The notes under the pieces: generated by a model | Databases searched by the model: none | The model's input: the letters and a program-made list of their open reading frames with translations, nothing else | Told to the model about the DNA's origin: nothing | Shown: piece by piece, positions 34,478-45,002 of the stretch | Numbering within the stretch: the stretch's first letter is position 1 | Layout of the letters: each line of letters starts with the position of its first letter | Origin: Sclerotinia nivalis | Taxonomy: Eukaryota; Ascomycota; Leotiomycetes; Helotiales; Sclerotiniaceae | NCBI GenBank assembly: GCA_029531795.1 | Contig: JAPEIS010000007.1 | Span: forward strand, 1,984,001 to 2,048,000 | DNA: 64,000 bases | Reading direction: 5' to 3' | Translations under genes and position numbers: made by a program

Positions 34478-35954
34478 ATGTCAGCTGGTAAGCGTTCATC
34501 GCAACCAAAGGAATGCAAACGAGGGCTGACAATGAATATAGCACAAAAACGACTTGGACAAGTTTCCAGCCATCTCGCTGGCTCGCAGAGCTCTATCGCA
34601 CCCCAGGCCTCTATTACACCAATAGTAGGTGATAGCGGCCGCGCGAAGCTTTTAGAGAAGCATCCGGATGATGTATGACCAGCCATTCCCTTCAGAAAGC
34701 GTGTCTTGAGTCCTTGCTAACATTCTCTATTCCAGGTCGTCGTAACAGCCTGTCTCCGTACCGCATTCACAAAGGGTGGCAAAGGAGGATTTAAAGATAC
34801 AGCAGCAGCAGATTTACTAGTTGGCGCTTTCAAATCTCTCATCGAACGATCGAAAATCGACCCTGGGCTGGTAGAAGACATAGCTGTTGGATCTGTACTT
34901 CCTCCTGGAGGTGGCGCTACGGAGTTCCGTGCCGCTGCTTTGGCTGCAGGATTCCCTGTATCTGCGGCGGTCAAGAGCTTGAACAGACAATGTTCATCTG
35001 GTTTACAAGCATGCGTAGATATCGCGAATGCCATCAAGAGCGGAATGATTGATGTTGGTGTTGGTGCAGGTGTTGAAAGCATGAGTTTACAATATGGGTA
35101 TGGCCTCCTCGCTTGTCATCTTGTGTGCGCAATCAAGCTAATGGTAAATCCACAGACCTGGCGCTGTAACAGAATTTTCGGAACTTCTCGAATCTCATCC
35201 AGAGTCCGCAAACTGCAAAGTGCCTATGGGCGTTCTTTCCGAGACGATGGCTAAAAGCAAGGGTGTTTCTCGTTCTGTACAGGACGCGTTTGCAGCTTCA
35301 TCATACCAAAAGGCACTTAAGGCCCAACAAGATGGTCTTTTTGACGAGGAAATTGCCCCTTTGACTGTCAAATGGGAGGACCCTAAAACTGGCGAAACAA
35401 AGGAAATAACTGTTGCCAAGGATGATGGTATCCGACCAGGTATCACAGCTGAGAGTTTAGGCAAGATTAAGCCTGCTTTCGCAAAGGATGGTAGCATCCA
35501 TGCTGGAAATGCTTCTCAAATCTCAGATGGAGCTGCCGCAGTCCTTTTGATGAAGCGTTCCACAGCCGAAAAACTTGGTCAAACCATCCTTGGTAAATAC
35601 GTCGCAGCATCTGTTGCAGGTGTACCTCCCCTCCTTATGGGTATTGGCCCTTGGGCTGCTATTCCAAAGGTCTTTGAGAAGGCCGGTATCAACAAGGATG
35701 ATGTAGACATTTTCGAGATCAATGAAGCATTTGCAAGTCAATGTGTTTGGTGCGCAAATGAGTTGGGACTTGATCAAAAGAAAATCAATCCAAAGGGTGG
35801 TGCGATTGCTTTTGGCCATCCTCTTGGATGTACTGGAGCAAGACAGGTCAGCACATTATTGTATGAATTGAGAAGGACAAAGCAAAAGGTTGGTGTAACT
35901 AGTATGTGTGTTGGAACTGGTATGGGTATGGCTGCTGTTTGGGTCGCTGAGTAG
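34478..35954 (+). CDS. POT1: Peroxisomal 3-ketoacyl-CoA thiolase
   Basis: Catalyses the last step of fatty-acid beta-oxidation, cleaving 3-ketoacyl-CoA to acetyl-CoA and a shortened acyl-CoA. Exons: 34478-34487, 34542-34672, 34736-35097 and 35156-35954 (1302 nt, 433 residues). The tiny first exon encodes MSA plus one base; splicing gives MSAAQKRLGQVSSHL. This carries a perfect PTS2 peroxisome signal, R7-L8-x5-H14-L15, which supports the splice. Catalytic residues: nucleophile Cys133 in NRQCSSGLQA, His in GHPLGCTGAR, and Cys in MCVGTGMG near the C-terminus. NEAF (INEAFASQ) and GG.IA.GHP motifs are present. Intron 1 (54 bp) is a multiple of three and has no in-frame stop, so its retention would insert 18 residues before the PTS2. 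It sits between the two paralog clusters and looks like conserved background. Confidence 0.96.
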
Positions 35955-37327
35955 AGGTTGGGGGTTACTCTTAGGGTAACAGGATTTGGTATATGGTTAA
36001 GGGCAAATAACACTCTTGGGAGAAGGTTCATGGCGAATGGTTGCACATGTATACTAGCAAGGCATTGGAAGCCTATGCATAGAATGGATTTTATTTACAC
36101 ATCGACGCTCCCTCTTATGTTGGCTCAATCTTCTCTACTTTCAATATACAATGGTAAGCACAAGTAATATTTGCCCTGTGCCTTTTTATAAAGAAAGTCT
36201 AGTTGGCTTTTATTGCATATCTCAAAAATGTGCCCATTTGTTTGCTTCTGCCTAATATTTCGAATATCTCACCATAGCTCTGCTCTGTATTCAAAACCCC
36301 AATCAAAACTTAAAACCCCTCCACACGTCTCTGCAAACTTAGAACACTCCTGAGATGAGATAGAAAACAAGTTGATCATTTTGAACAAACATTTATCTGT
36401 ACTTGCGCACATGCATATGTCATGATGATTGCTAGCAAACTTTTATTCAGTTGGCTTGTGATCGAATGGTCCCATGTCCCATAGCATTGGGACAAACATT
36501 TATTGGTATTTGGATGTTTATAAGGAGCTGGTACTTTTGATGATAATGGTATTGGATATGAATTCTTTTCCCTCGTTTGTTTTGTATGGATAGTTGAGGG
36601 TAGGAATTTCGTTGATGTAAAAGTTGTATAGGTTGATATATTCCGATTTCGAAAGGATGGTAATGCATTCAGGTAGAGAAGCAGCGAAGGTTGACAACTA
36701 TTAGATGTGGATTTTTTTTGGTTTCCGATGTTCTCCCTGCTGTATTCTGGGTTTCGCTGCGACTTAGGTGTTGTGGTGCTGTTTTCAGTCACTCCCAACT
36801 TCATGACTTTTTACACGATGACATACCGAGTACTCATCCCCTCTGTTCAAGGCTAAGGAAGGATTGGGGTTTGGAGATGCAATCAGAATCTCGAAGAGGA
36901 TGTGCATGGTCCTCTGATAGTGAAATTTGTGGTTGTCCACCCAGTAAATGAATGTTATGATCGGGGTTTTCTCTGTTACTATCAAATAGAGCGGGGACTA
37001 GTCATTGTACGGCTGTGAAACATCTTCAAGAATGAATTTACTGTAGTTAGCAACTAAAGTCACTCCCACGAATGTGGGGAAATTCTACAGCCGTTTGTTA
37101 GTGCAGATAGTTGATTCAAGGCATGCTCTTCTCATATATATATATAGTCATCAAGGGCTGTTCAAGCCCACATCTCCTTCCATCCACGACAACGAACCTT
37201 GATACAGACCATAGTCAACACGCAGAATACACCTTCCGCAATTAAATACGTCCAACTCACATCTACAACATCGTTTCTATCACCACCTGCTTATCATTAC
37301 TTTCAGTCAACCAATCAATCCAGCAAG
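35955..37327. other. Intergenic region before the RING cluster
   Basis: No supported gene. A TATATATATATA stretch at about 37133-37147 lies 180 bp ahead of the first RING gene and may be its TATA element. Confidence 0.45.
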
Positions 37328-38254
37328 ATGGATACACGCGGAAGAATAAGACAATTCAATGAGCTAAATCCTCTAGAATACATACTGGCCATCCCAATCT
37401 TTCTCTACTTTGAACTCCTTAGATTGGTGTACTTCTTGACCGGTGCCAGATTCGCCTACAAACTACAACATACCGACTATCTCATATGGCCATTACGAGA
37501 GTGGAAGCCCGAACTATACTTTGACGAGAGAAATATATCGCCTTTTGCTCAACGACAGGTCCGTCGACGTGCCCATAACCGTCTGGCAGATGAAGCAAAC
37601 CTTCCTCGCCCTTTCCCTGACGAACTAATGATACCTTCTGTCTGTGAACAATGCCATGATAACATGTATGCACTAGAGGGAGGGTATGAGTGTCCTTGGC
37701 CCAATCTACCAGATGTGGGAGAAGGACCTGGTATTCCCTCAAACTATAAGGAGATGCGCGCGAGAGGAATACGATTCTACACCGCGGGTGATGAGCATTA
37801 TCGGCGTTACTTGCCGGTTCCCAAGCCGCCGCGCCAAGTGCGCAGATATCCAGGTTCCGCCCTACCGCAATGGCTACTCGCAAGATTTATTCCAGATACT
37901 CCGGCTAATCGTACCGAGGAGGAGAAAAATAATTGTGTCATCTGTAGAGAGGAACTTCCAGAGAAGCTTGCAATTTCAAAACCTTGTAATCATCGATTTT
38001 GTGTTCATTGTTTAGAGGAATGGATCACGTATATGGAGAAGGAAAGAAAAGTGCCTACTTGTCCATACTGTTTTACAGTTATTAAAAGTATTGAGAGCAA
38101 TGAGCAGCTGGGATATCGCATTGCTGTGGTGTGGAGAAAAATTGGAGGCGCTCAAGCTTGGGCTTGGCTTCGGGGATGGACGGGATTTGGGAGGGTTAAG
38201 ATAGGGGGTGAATGGCTTTCACAAATTTGTGAATTAGCTGAACACTTAGAGTGA
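37328..38254 (+). CDS. RING-finger protein 1 with N-terminal hydrophobic segment
   Basis: A 308-residue single-exon gene. ATG 37328 (CAAGATGGAT) is preferred over earlier non-ATG starts because paralogs begin with the same MD.R layout. A hydrophobic segment (YILAIPIFLYFELLRLVYFL, residues about 18-37) suggests membrane anchoring. A QVRRRAHNRLADEANLPRPF stretch matches ARQRRENRLAA of the next two genes. The RING is C203-x2-C206-x13-C220-x-H222-x2-C225-x2-C228-x16-C245-x2-C248 (C3HC4), with CNHRFCVHCLEEW. RING proteins are usually ubiquitin E3 ligases that bind E2 enzymes, so an E3 role is likely by family only. No substrate domain is visible. First of a cluster of related genes. Confidence 0.82.
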   Translation: MDTRGRIRQFNELNPLEYILAIPIFLYFELLRLVYFLTGARFAYKLQHTDYLIWPLREWKPELYFDERNISPFAQRQVRRRAHNRLADEANLPRPFPDELMIPSVCEQCHDNMYALEGGYECPWPNLPDVGEGPGIPSNYKEMRARGIRFYTAGDEHYRRYLPVPKPPRQVRRYPGSALPQWLLARFIPDTPANRTEEEKNNCVICREELPEKLAISKPCNHRFCVHCLEEWITYMEKERKVPTCPYCFTVIKSIESNEQLGYRIAVVWRKIGGAQAWAWLRGWTGFGRVKIGGEWLSQICELAEHLE

Positions 38255-39135
38255 GGGAGCAGACGGAGGTTTGACAGATTAAGAGTTAGCTCAATGGGCT
38301 AGTGACTTCTTGTCATATCGCGTTAGCTAGCGAGAATTAGGGGCTATTATGTCGGCTGCTACGTCATTCAGCCATTGGAGTAAATTATAAGTGGCAATGG
38401 TGTTCTTCATTAATGCATGGCTTTAGGCATGTCTAAGAATTCATTTTGACCTTGGGACTTTTATTTCGATGCTTGAATTTGGTGATATTTAGAATGATAT
38501 AAACATAAATATTGGGGGTGATGTCATACTAGTGAATAGCTTCGTTTTAGCTTAGTTCGCTAGGGTAAAAGTTTTGATTTCTGCATAGTTCTAGCATACT
38601 AGGCTCTCTTCTATGAATTTATATGGAACCTTTCTGTCTCAATACTGATACGGGTCTTTTCTATTACACATGGTGAATATAATCATATCTAATTGTACCC
38701 AGTACTTCACTACGGCAAATTTGTTCGGCTAATTATAACTGACTCTGGCAATACGGTATTATGGGGGCTCGCGTTTACGTTCAGAAAACCCCTTACCCCT
38801 CACGTACGGCTGATACGGGATCAAGCTTATCGACTATGGCAGTATTGCATTGAGCCTAGTGCGATTCTACTTTCTAGTCTTTTTGCTTATAATGACGTCT
38901 TTCTCCAAGCCATTTAACTCACTTCCTTCTACATCTAATTTCAAGTCCATCAACATCTACATAAGAACCGTCAAACCCAATCTAGTATTCCACATTCTAA
39001 GCCCTTACTGGTCAAGATATTCAAAAGAAAAGCAAAAATAGCATTCTCTACCCTTCACAAGGGAACATTCGTAGCATATCGATCCACTATCACGACAACT
39101 CTTAGCCTTTGAGACATCTCATATAATCAACCAAA
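38255..39135. other. Intergenic spacer between RING genes 1 and 2
   Basis: No supported gene. A short frame near 38.7-38.9 kb has no RING or other motif. Confidence 0.4.
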
Positions 39136-39903
39136 ATGGATGCTAGAAACCTAAGAAATGAGGGCGACCCACTCGAATCTCTCATTGTAATTCCGTTCTT
39201 TGTCATAATGATAACCATAACGGTCATCTGTTTTTTAAGCGGTTCCACCTTCAACGGAGAACCTCTCCAGCCAAACGAGCACGAACAAAACCGCAACCGC
39301 GAGCCTGGCCATGAGCCTGACCGCAACGGAATACCTGAGGATATTCAAGAAGCCCATCGTCGCGACCTTCATCTAGCAGCCGACAACAATGTACCTCCCG
39401 ATATCAGATCAGCCCGTCAGCGTCGGGAAAATCGTCTAGCGGCCCAACGAGGAGAAGCTTCACCATTTCCAAATGTTGCAGAGTTTATTCCTCCTCCTCG
39501 TCGCCAGGGCGGAGCATGGATTCAAGCTGAACACGTCGGAGCTGCAGAACCAATTCAACACAATGCTCACCCACCAGTTCCTCGCGACATGATCCCTGAT
39601 ACTCCGGCGTGGATCCTAGCGCTATTCCCAGGCAATCAACCTGCTCCTATCGGTCAAAGAAACGCACAGGATAAACCAACATGTCCGATTTGCATAGATG
39701 AACTTCCTGCCAGGGTATCTATTGCTAAACCGTGCAATCATCAATTTTGTGTGACATGTTTGGAAGATTGGATGAATCATTCGAAGGAGATGAGACCGCC
39801 GCAGCCTGCTAGATGTCCAATTTGCGTTAGAGAGATTAGAAGGATTGCGGGAAATAGTGGGGATGTAGGACAGCGTTTGTGGCACTTTTTGGGAGGAAAT
39901 TAA
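39136..39903 (+). CDS. RING-finger protein 2 with N-terminal TM segment
   Basis: A 255-residue single-exon gene (ATG 39136, CAAAATGGAT). A TM segment (LIVIPFFVIMITITVICFLS, residues about 16-36) is followed by an Arg/Glu-rich region that contains the repeated phrase ARQRRENRLAAQRG, also in RING gene 3. The PDTPAWILALFP stretch precedes the RING, as in gene 3. RING ligands: C183, C186, C200, H202, C205, C208, then a CPIC pair, with the same C-x2-C-x13-C-x-H-x2-C-x2-C spacing as gene 1. The C-terminus ends VGQRLWHFLGGN, matching LGHRVGGFLGWD of gene 3. Probably a membrane-tethered E3 ligase by family; target unknown. Confidence 0.86.
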   Translation: MDARNLRNEGDPLESLIVIPFFVIMITITVICFLSGSTFNGEPLQPNEHEQNRNREPGHEPDRNGIPEDIQEAHRRDLHLAADNNVPPDIRSARQRRENRLAAQRGEASPFPNVAEFIPPPRRQGGAWIQAEHVGAAEPIQHNAHPPVPRDMIPDTPAWILALFPGNQPAPIGQRNAQDKPTCPICIDELPARVSIAKPCNHQFCVTCLEDWMNHSKEMRPPQPARCPICVREIRRIAGNSGDVGQRLWHFLGGN

Positions 39904-41230
39904 TTTTTATTGATGGCGATGATTAGTTATTTGGAAATAGTTTGAGAAATAGTTGGGGGTTTATAGGAAACAGTTATTGGGGAATAAGTGGGAGATAGCT
40001 TCTCATTACACAGAACGTAGCATTAGGAATGATTTTATGGTTACTACATTTTAGTATAGCAAAAGGAGTAGTCGCAGATTTGCTACTGCTAAGCGCAAAT
40101 AAAATGATCAGCTATGCATTCATTTCTTCTCAATGCGAGTTTCAGACACTCTTGACTTTGATGTAAGCTTACAACTTCTGTGAAATCTAAAAAAATATTG
40201 TACATGCTAGATGTGGCATCACATTACCAAATATCTTCTTTTGTAGGAGAGAGTATGCTATCGTCGCCCATTGAAATACATCTTTTCGTATAATAATGCT
40301 TCATTTCATTTCATTATCTTCTGTGCCTATTGCCTCTCCAAGTATGTATAGATAGATCTTAAATCCATCCTATAAATATTCTTTAGTTGTAGACTCTAAA
40401 TACTAGTCGAAGTCATTTATTCTCTTTTTAGTTCCATCATTTTTAACGTGGAGGATCTAAACGCCTGAAACTATGCGCTCTAGCCTCCACTGGAAGTGAG
40501 AGCTAATCCACTTTCAAATGACGATTCAACAATATAAATTAAATGACTCTAATTTAAAGTCTATAATGTTTATCTACGCAACTGCTTACTCTCTGTCGAA
40601 GCTTAGTTTCAGTGATAGTTTAGGTCAAATTAGATGGTTATTAGATAGTGTATTAGATGTTATCTTTGTTCTCTAGATACCTTGATCGGAGAAAATCTGA
40701 CTGTATGATTTAGTCAACGTAGTAGGTTAGGAGAAGCAATTTGGTGCAATCAATACCTATAGGGCAAATAATGCCTTCACGTATTACATTCACATATCTG
40801 TTGATGAAAATTTTGGTAATGGTGTATCTGAATTGTATGTAATGTTTTGATTAATACGTTAGGTATTTTCCGCTATGGAGTCAGGAAAAAGAAGTGGAAA
40901 TAGATTAGGTTTCTAAGTCTACTCCGTAGAGAGGAGTTAGTTGTATATCTACAATGTAACATTCAACAGATACCAATCAAGAATGTCTAAGTCTCGTATT
41001 CGGAGAAAAGAATTTGCTATTATTTCTTAGCTTATTCTATTCATACTGAATGTAATGGAACCAGGATTACAGGAAAACTTGCTTGCTTGCCATAATCCCA
41101 TTAACTCCAAACCGCGCCCGCACCCAACGATGAAGTCACTAGCCTTTTATGAACTGATCGAAACCTGCACCATGATCCTGTTCTGTCTTCCACGAGCTAT
41201 GATACATATGCTCAACCAACATCCTCAAAA
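39904..41230. other. Intergenic spacer between RING genes 2 and 3
   Basis: No supported gene. It lies between the 3' ends of RING 2 (plus) and RING 3 (minus), so it is convergent. The sequence is AT-rich. Confidence 0.45.
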
Positions 41231-41995
41231 TCAAGCACCTTCCCTCTCAAAATCCCACCCCAAAAATCCACCAACTCGATGCCCCAACTCCCCATTATTC
41301 CCAATCCTCGCGATACTCACAAAACAAATCGGGCATTTAGCCTCACGGCCAAGTTCCTCGCCATATCCAATCCACTCATCCAAACACGGTGAACAAAACC
41401 AGTGATTACACGGTCTAGCAATCGACACCCTCGCCGGAAGTTCCTGAATACAAATAGCGCAAATAGGCTTATCCTCTGCATTCCTCTGTCCAACCGGCTG
41501 TTGAGCCGGAAAAAGCGCCAAAATCCACGTTGGGGTATTGGGGGCGTTTTCGCGGGGGATACCATCATTACCACGCTGTTCATGTGTAAGTCGTCGGAGA
41601 TGATATTGGATTTCCTGTAGAGCCGCTTGTTCGAGATCTGGAAAGGTTGACGACAAAAGAAGGTGTTGGCCGGGCCAGGGAACATCTTCATTGTGTATGA
41701 GTGCCCAAAGATTGTCTCTAAATCGTTGCGCTGAAATGGGGAGGTTGGGCGTTTCTTCGTATTGGAGAAGGAGGTTGTATAAGTGGGGTAGTGGTACAAG
41801 TAGAACTTGCGCGATTCGTCTAATGGGAGGGATTGGTAAACCGTCTACTCGTCCAGGGGGGTCGAGAACGTTTGGAAAGGGTGGAGGTGCTCCTCTTTCG
41901 GCTGCTAGGCGATTTTCCCGGCGCTGACGGGCGGCGTGGATTTCGGGAGGTGCGTTTGGTAGGTTAATACCATTTTCTGGTCGTTGATCATCCAT
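41231..41995 (-). CDS. RING-finger protein 3 (inverted paralog without TM)
   Basis: A 254-residue single-exon gene on the minus strand; start ATG 41995 in AAAACAAAATGGATGATC. It is clearly paralogous to RING 2: ARQRRENRLAAERG, PNTPTWILALFPAQQPVGQRNA, then the RING with C179, C182, C196, H198, C201, C204 (CNHWFCSPCLDEW) and the CPIC pair. It has lost the N-terminal TM segment, starting directly at the region after it, and instead has a Leu-rich segment (VLLVPLPHLYNLLLQ) in the middle. Inverted orientation relative to its neighbours suggests inversion after duplication. An E3 ligase role is inferred. Confidence 0.86.
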   Translation of the reverse strand: MDDQRPENGINLPNAPPEIHAARQRRENRLAAERGAPPPFPNVLDPPGRVDGLPIPPIRRIAQVLLVPLPHLYNLLLQYEETPNLPISAQRFRDNLWALIHNEDVPWPGQHLLLSSTFPDLEQAALQEIQYHLRRLTHEQRGNDGIPRENAPNTPTWILALFPAQQPVGQRNAEDKPICAICIQELPARVSIARPCNHWFCSPCLDEWIGYGEELGREAKCPICFVSIARIGNNGELGHRVGGFLGWDFEREGA

Positions 41996-43062
41996 TTTGT
42001 TTTAATCTCTCTTATGATTCAAAGATCAATAGTAGTGGTATAGTTGATGATAGATTGTAAAAGGTTTATGTTGTGATAACCAATAGATACAAGTCTTTGG
42101 GTCGAGCTCTTGTTGCCTTTTGACTATCTCGTTGACTTAACGACTTGAACGTGAGCTGTATGGTAGTATCGTGGTGAATCAACTGTATGTCAAATGGAAC
42201 GTTCTAGTGAAATAGATAGGCCCTTATATAAGAAGTATTATAAAGTACCGTTGATTTAGATCCAATGCTATCCATACTGTACGGCATTTTTGCCGCAGTA
42301 ATCATATGTACGATGTCTTTCTGAATCTGAGCACCATTGTATTCACCGTATCTAATAACGTCGCTGTAATAGATTATCAAAATTAGTCATGAGTATCTCA
42401 ACCCTTCTGATTAAGTCTATATCAAAATTAAGAAAAGGAAAGCACGTTGAGTCCATAGAGTAACCTGGTATTCTTGATATTACGCTCGCTAAAAGAGAAT
42501 TTGACACCAGGGGGCTTCACTTGGATATAAATCTATCCTGACCACTTTACAGATAATAATATATGAACGTATCTTCTATCTAGATTCCAATGAACTAACC
42601 TTTTCAGCATAGCATCCCTCTATTACGGACCTCGTGACAAAAAGAACGCTAATTGGGATTGATGTGTTAATATCACCGTATCCAATATGACAATTAATGT
42701 TCCATATATGAAGCTGTGCTCGAGTGGGTGAATTCCCACTGTTCCAAGACTCTACATAATAGGTAGGATTACTGATTCCACTAGATTACTTCCATTCTCG
42801 ATTAGGATACTGCCGTATAATAAATTGGCAAAGATTGCTGTAGACGCACCGCACATATTCACATCGCGTACGATACAGCCAAGCGACCGTGCGACTTTAT
42901 ACAATATTACAATATTTAAGAGCTCGACTCATCAAGGAATTCGAAAGAGAAACAACATCTCTCATACACTACGAGTTAACTTAAGTTACTCAACTCAAAA
43001 AGTCGACGTCATTAGGTTTCCTACTCATAATCCCCTACAATTTCCAGATTCTCATTTTATTT
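41996..43062. other. Divergent spacer between RING genes 3 and 4
   Basis: No supported gene. It must contain promoters for both flanking genes. AT-rich. Confidence 0.45.
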
Positions 43063-44235
43063 ATGAATTCGAATCGGACCATCAAACTTCGTTTGGTCAA
43101 GACGAGAGTATCAACGAACTACCTCGACCAAATGGCTTTTAATGCAGGAGGACCTCCCAACGTACCAACAAATAGAAACCAGTCGATGCCATGGCAACTA
43201 TCCATGAGAGATCGTATCGGAGAGTTTGATCAGAACACCCCGAATCAAATAAATTCCAGTAACCCTCCCGTTGGGCGCCCTCGGGAATATAGTGACCGGA
43301 TGCGTCAGCCGATACCATTCACGACCGACAATACCGGAGCATATCAGGATTTTCTAAATCAAATGACTCTAAACGACCCTCGCTCCCCGTTTATTCGAAG
43401 AAACAGCAGTAGCTTGAATGCGATCGCACAATCCACGGCTAGGGAAATCTCGGGGGTTCATCACTTTTACCTCAATCAAATGGTTCCTAGTCCCAGTCCC
43501 AGTCCGCCTTTGTTATCCGCGACCAACAATATTGAAGGGTATAATTGGGGATCCTCAAATCAAATGGCTCCTAGATTTCTTCCCTTAGGACATATGCATG
43601 ACCTAAGAAGTATTGATGAATTGCCTTTCGGCGCCCCACGTGGTCCAAGAAATAGCGATCATTTTAGCCCGCTACCATCCTTGAGCAACAGAAATGAGCA
43701 GGGCCTCAATCCAGTGTCCAGTCTCAACAGCAAACAAGCACAAAAAAGTCCTAGTCCTGATACAAACACAGCACATAACCCGGAGCCATCCACCACCACC
43801 AGTCTCCACAACTGCACCGTCTGTCTCTCCCCCCTCCCTGCTCCTCCCAATGTCGCACTCGTGGATCCATGCCATCACGAATTCTGCCTTGAATGTATCC
43901 AGTACTGGATACAGACTCAACGACAACGAGTACGTGTACAGCGACTAACCTGTCCACTTTGTAGAGGACCTATCCGACAGATTGTCCACGGGGATGGGAA
44001 GACTGTAGAAGATTCGAAAAATGAGAATGTGGGATCACGAAGAAGACAGAAGATGGATGCTGCGAATGCGGCTGCTGATCCACGAAGAAGACAGGAATTG
44101 CATGTTGCAGGACATACGGGTAATCAGATTGAGGAAGTACGGAGAACGTTGGATAGATGGGGTGGTGTAGGTACAGGTCGTCCAATAAGGGAGGAGGGCC
44201 CGCCGAGTAATGGGGCATCGAACTGGTGGACTTGA
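43063..44235 (+). CDS. RING-finger protein 4, soluble, with internal NQM repeats
   Basis: A 390-residue single-exon gene. The first ATG (43063) is chosen because the motif YLDQMAFN (residues 20-27), a copy of an internal repeat, would be lost from the next ATG (43132). Related motifs recur as [16 protein letters not shown] and SSNQMAPR around residues 98, 137 and 165. The middle is disordered and rich in Ser, Asn and Pro. The RING near the C-terminus is C251-x2-C254-x15-C270-x-H272-x2-C275-x2-C278-x18-C297-x2-C300, with wider spacing than genes 1-3. There is no TM segment. The tail contains two RRRQ(K/E) stretches. It is a more distant member or a separate RING type. Ubiquitin ligase role inferred. 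Confidence 0.78.
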   Translation: MNSNRTIKLRLVKTRVSTNYLDQMAFNAGGPPNVPTNRNQSMPWQLSMRDRIGEFDQNTPNQINSSNPPVGRPREYSDRMRQPIPFTTDNTGAYQDFLNQMTLNDPRSPFIRRNSSSLNAIAQSTAREISGVHHFYLNQMVPSPSPSPPLLSATNNIEGYNWGSSNQMAPRFLPLGHMHDLRSIDELPFGAPRGPRNSDHFSPLPSLSNRNEQGLNPVSSLNSKQAQKSPSPDTNTAHNPEPSTTTSLHNCTVCLSPLPAPPNVALVDPCHHEFCLECIQYWIQTQRQRVRVQRLTCPLCRGPIRQIVHGDGKTVEDSKNENVGSRRRQKMDAANAAADPRRRQELHVAGHTGNQIEEVRRTLDRWGGVGTGRPIREEGPPSNGASNWWT

Positions 44236-45002
44236 GGCAAGATTGCACTGGTAATGGAGTGTGGAGGGATAGAGGAGTTGCTAGGGTCGGATGGATATGG
44301 AGTTGAGAGATGTAGCGAAAACGCGTTGCATCTAGTATATTGTGGTAGCACTCTTTGAGCACAAAATTAGCATGTCCATATAATATTTCAGGTCAGCATA
44401 ATATTTGCAGCTAAGAATGATTCGGCGTTGCAGTCGGTCATTAAAGATGACTAGAGTTACTATCTAACCACCTGCAAACTTTTGAGATCGTGAAAGACCT
44501 AAAATACTCCTGAGTTATAATGAAACAAAATAATTAACCTCATAAACATCTTTCCTACAACACTGCACCCTATTTTTCCTCTCTCAGGAAACTTGTAAAC
44601 ACGAAACAAATCACCAGCCAGACTCTTAATCAACTTGGTGTCAACAAACAAACTCAAGAAAATCTCGACCGGTCGATCAACTTTCATGACATCTTTTTGT
44701 CTCTCATATTTTTGTATTTTTGTGAAAGATTTTGCTCCATCATAAACGCTTGTTTTCTCATTATTTATCCGGCTACGCTCCCGTTGACAGGCTACCTTCA
44801 CGCTCAAGTTGTTGCTTATTTACTAAATCTTTAACAAGAACGGGATCGATAAGATGTGAAGCAACAAAATCAAAGGAAAGCAGCAACGGTAGCGTCAAAC
44901 AAGAACAAAAAGAATACCAGAGTTAAAATTCACCATCTAATCGCCTCAAACTTTTTCAGATTGAAGGTGACCTGAAGTCCCACTCACCTTTTATAACGCA
45001 AA
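44236..45002. other. Intergenic spacer between RING gene 4 and the next gene
   Basis: No supported gene. The leader of the next gene likely begins after about 44,900. Confidence 0.4.
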
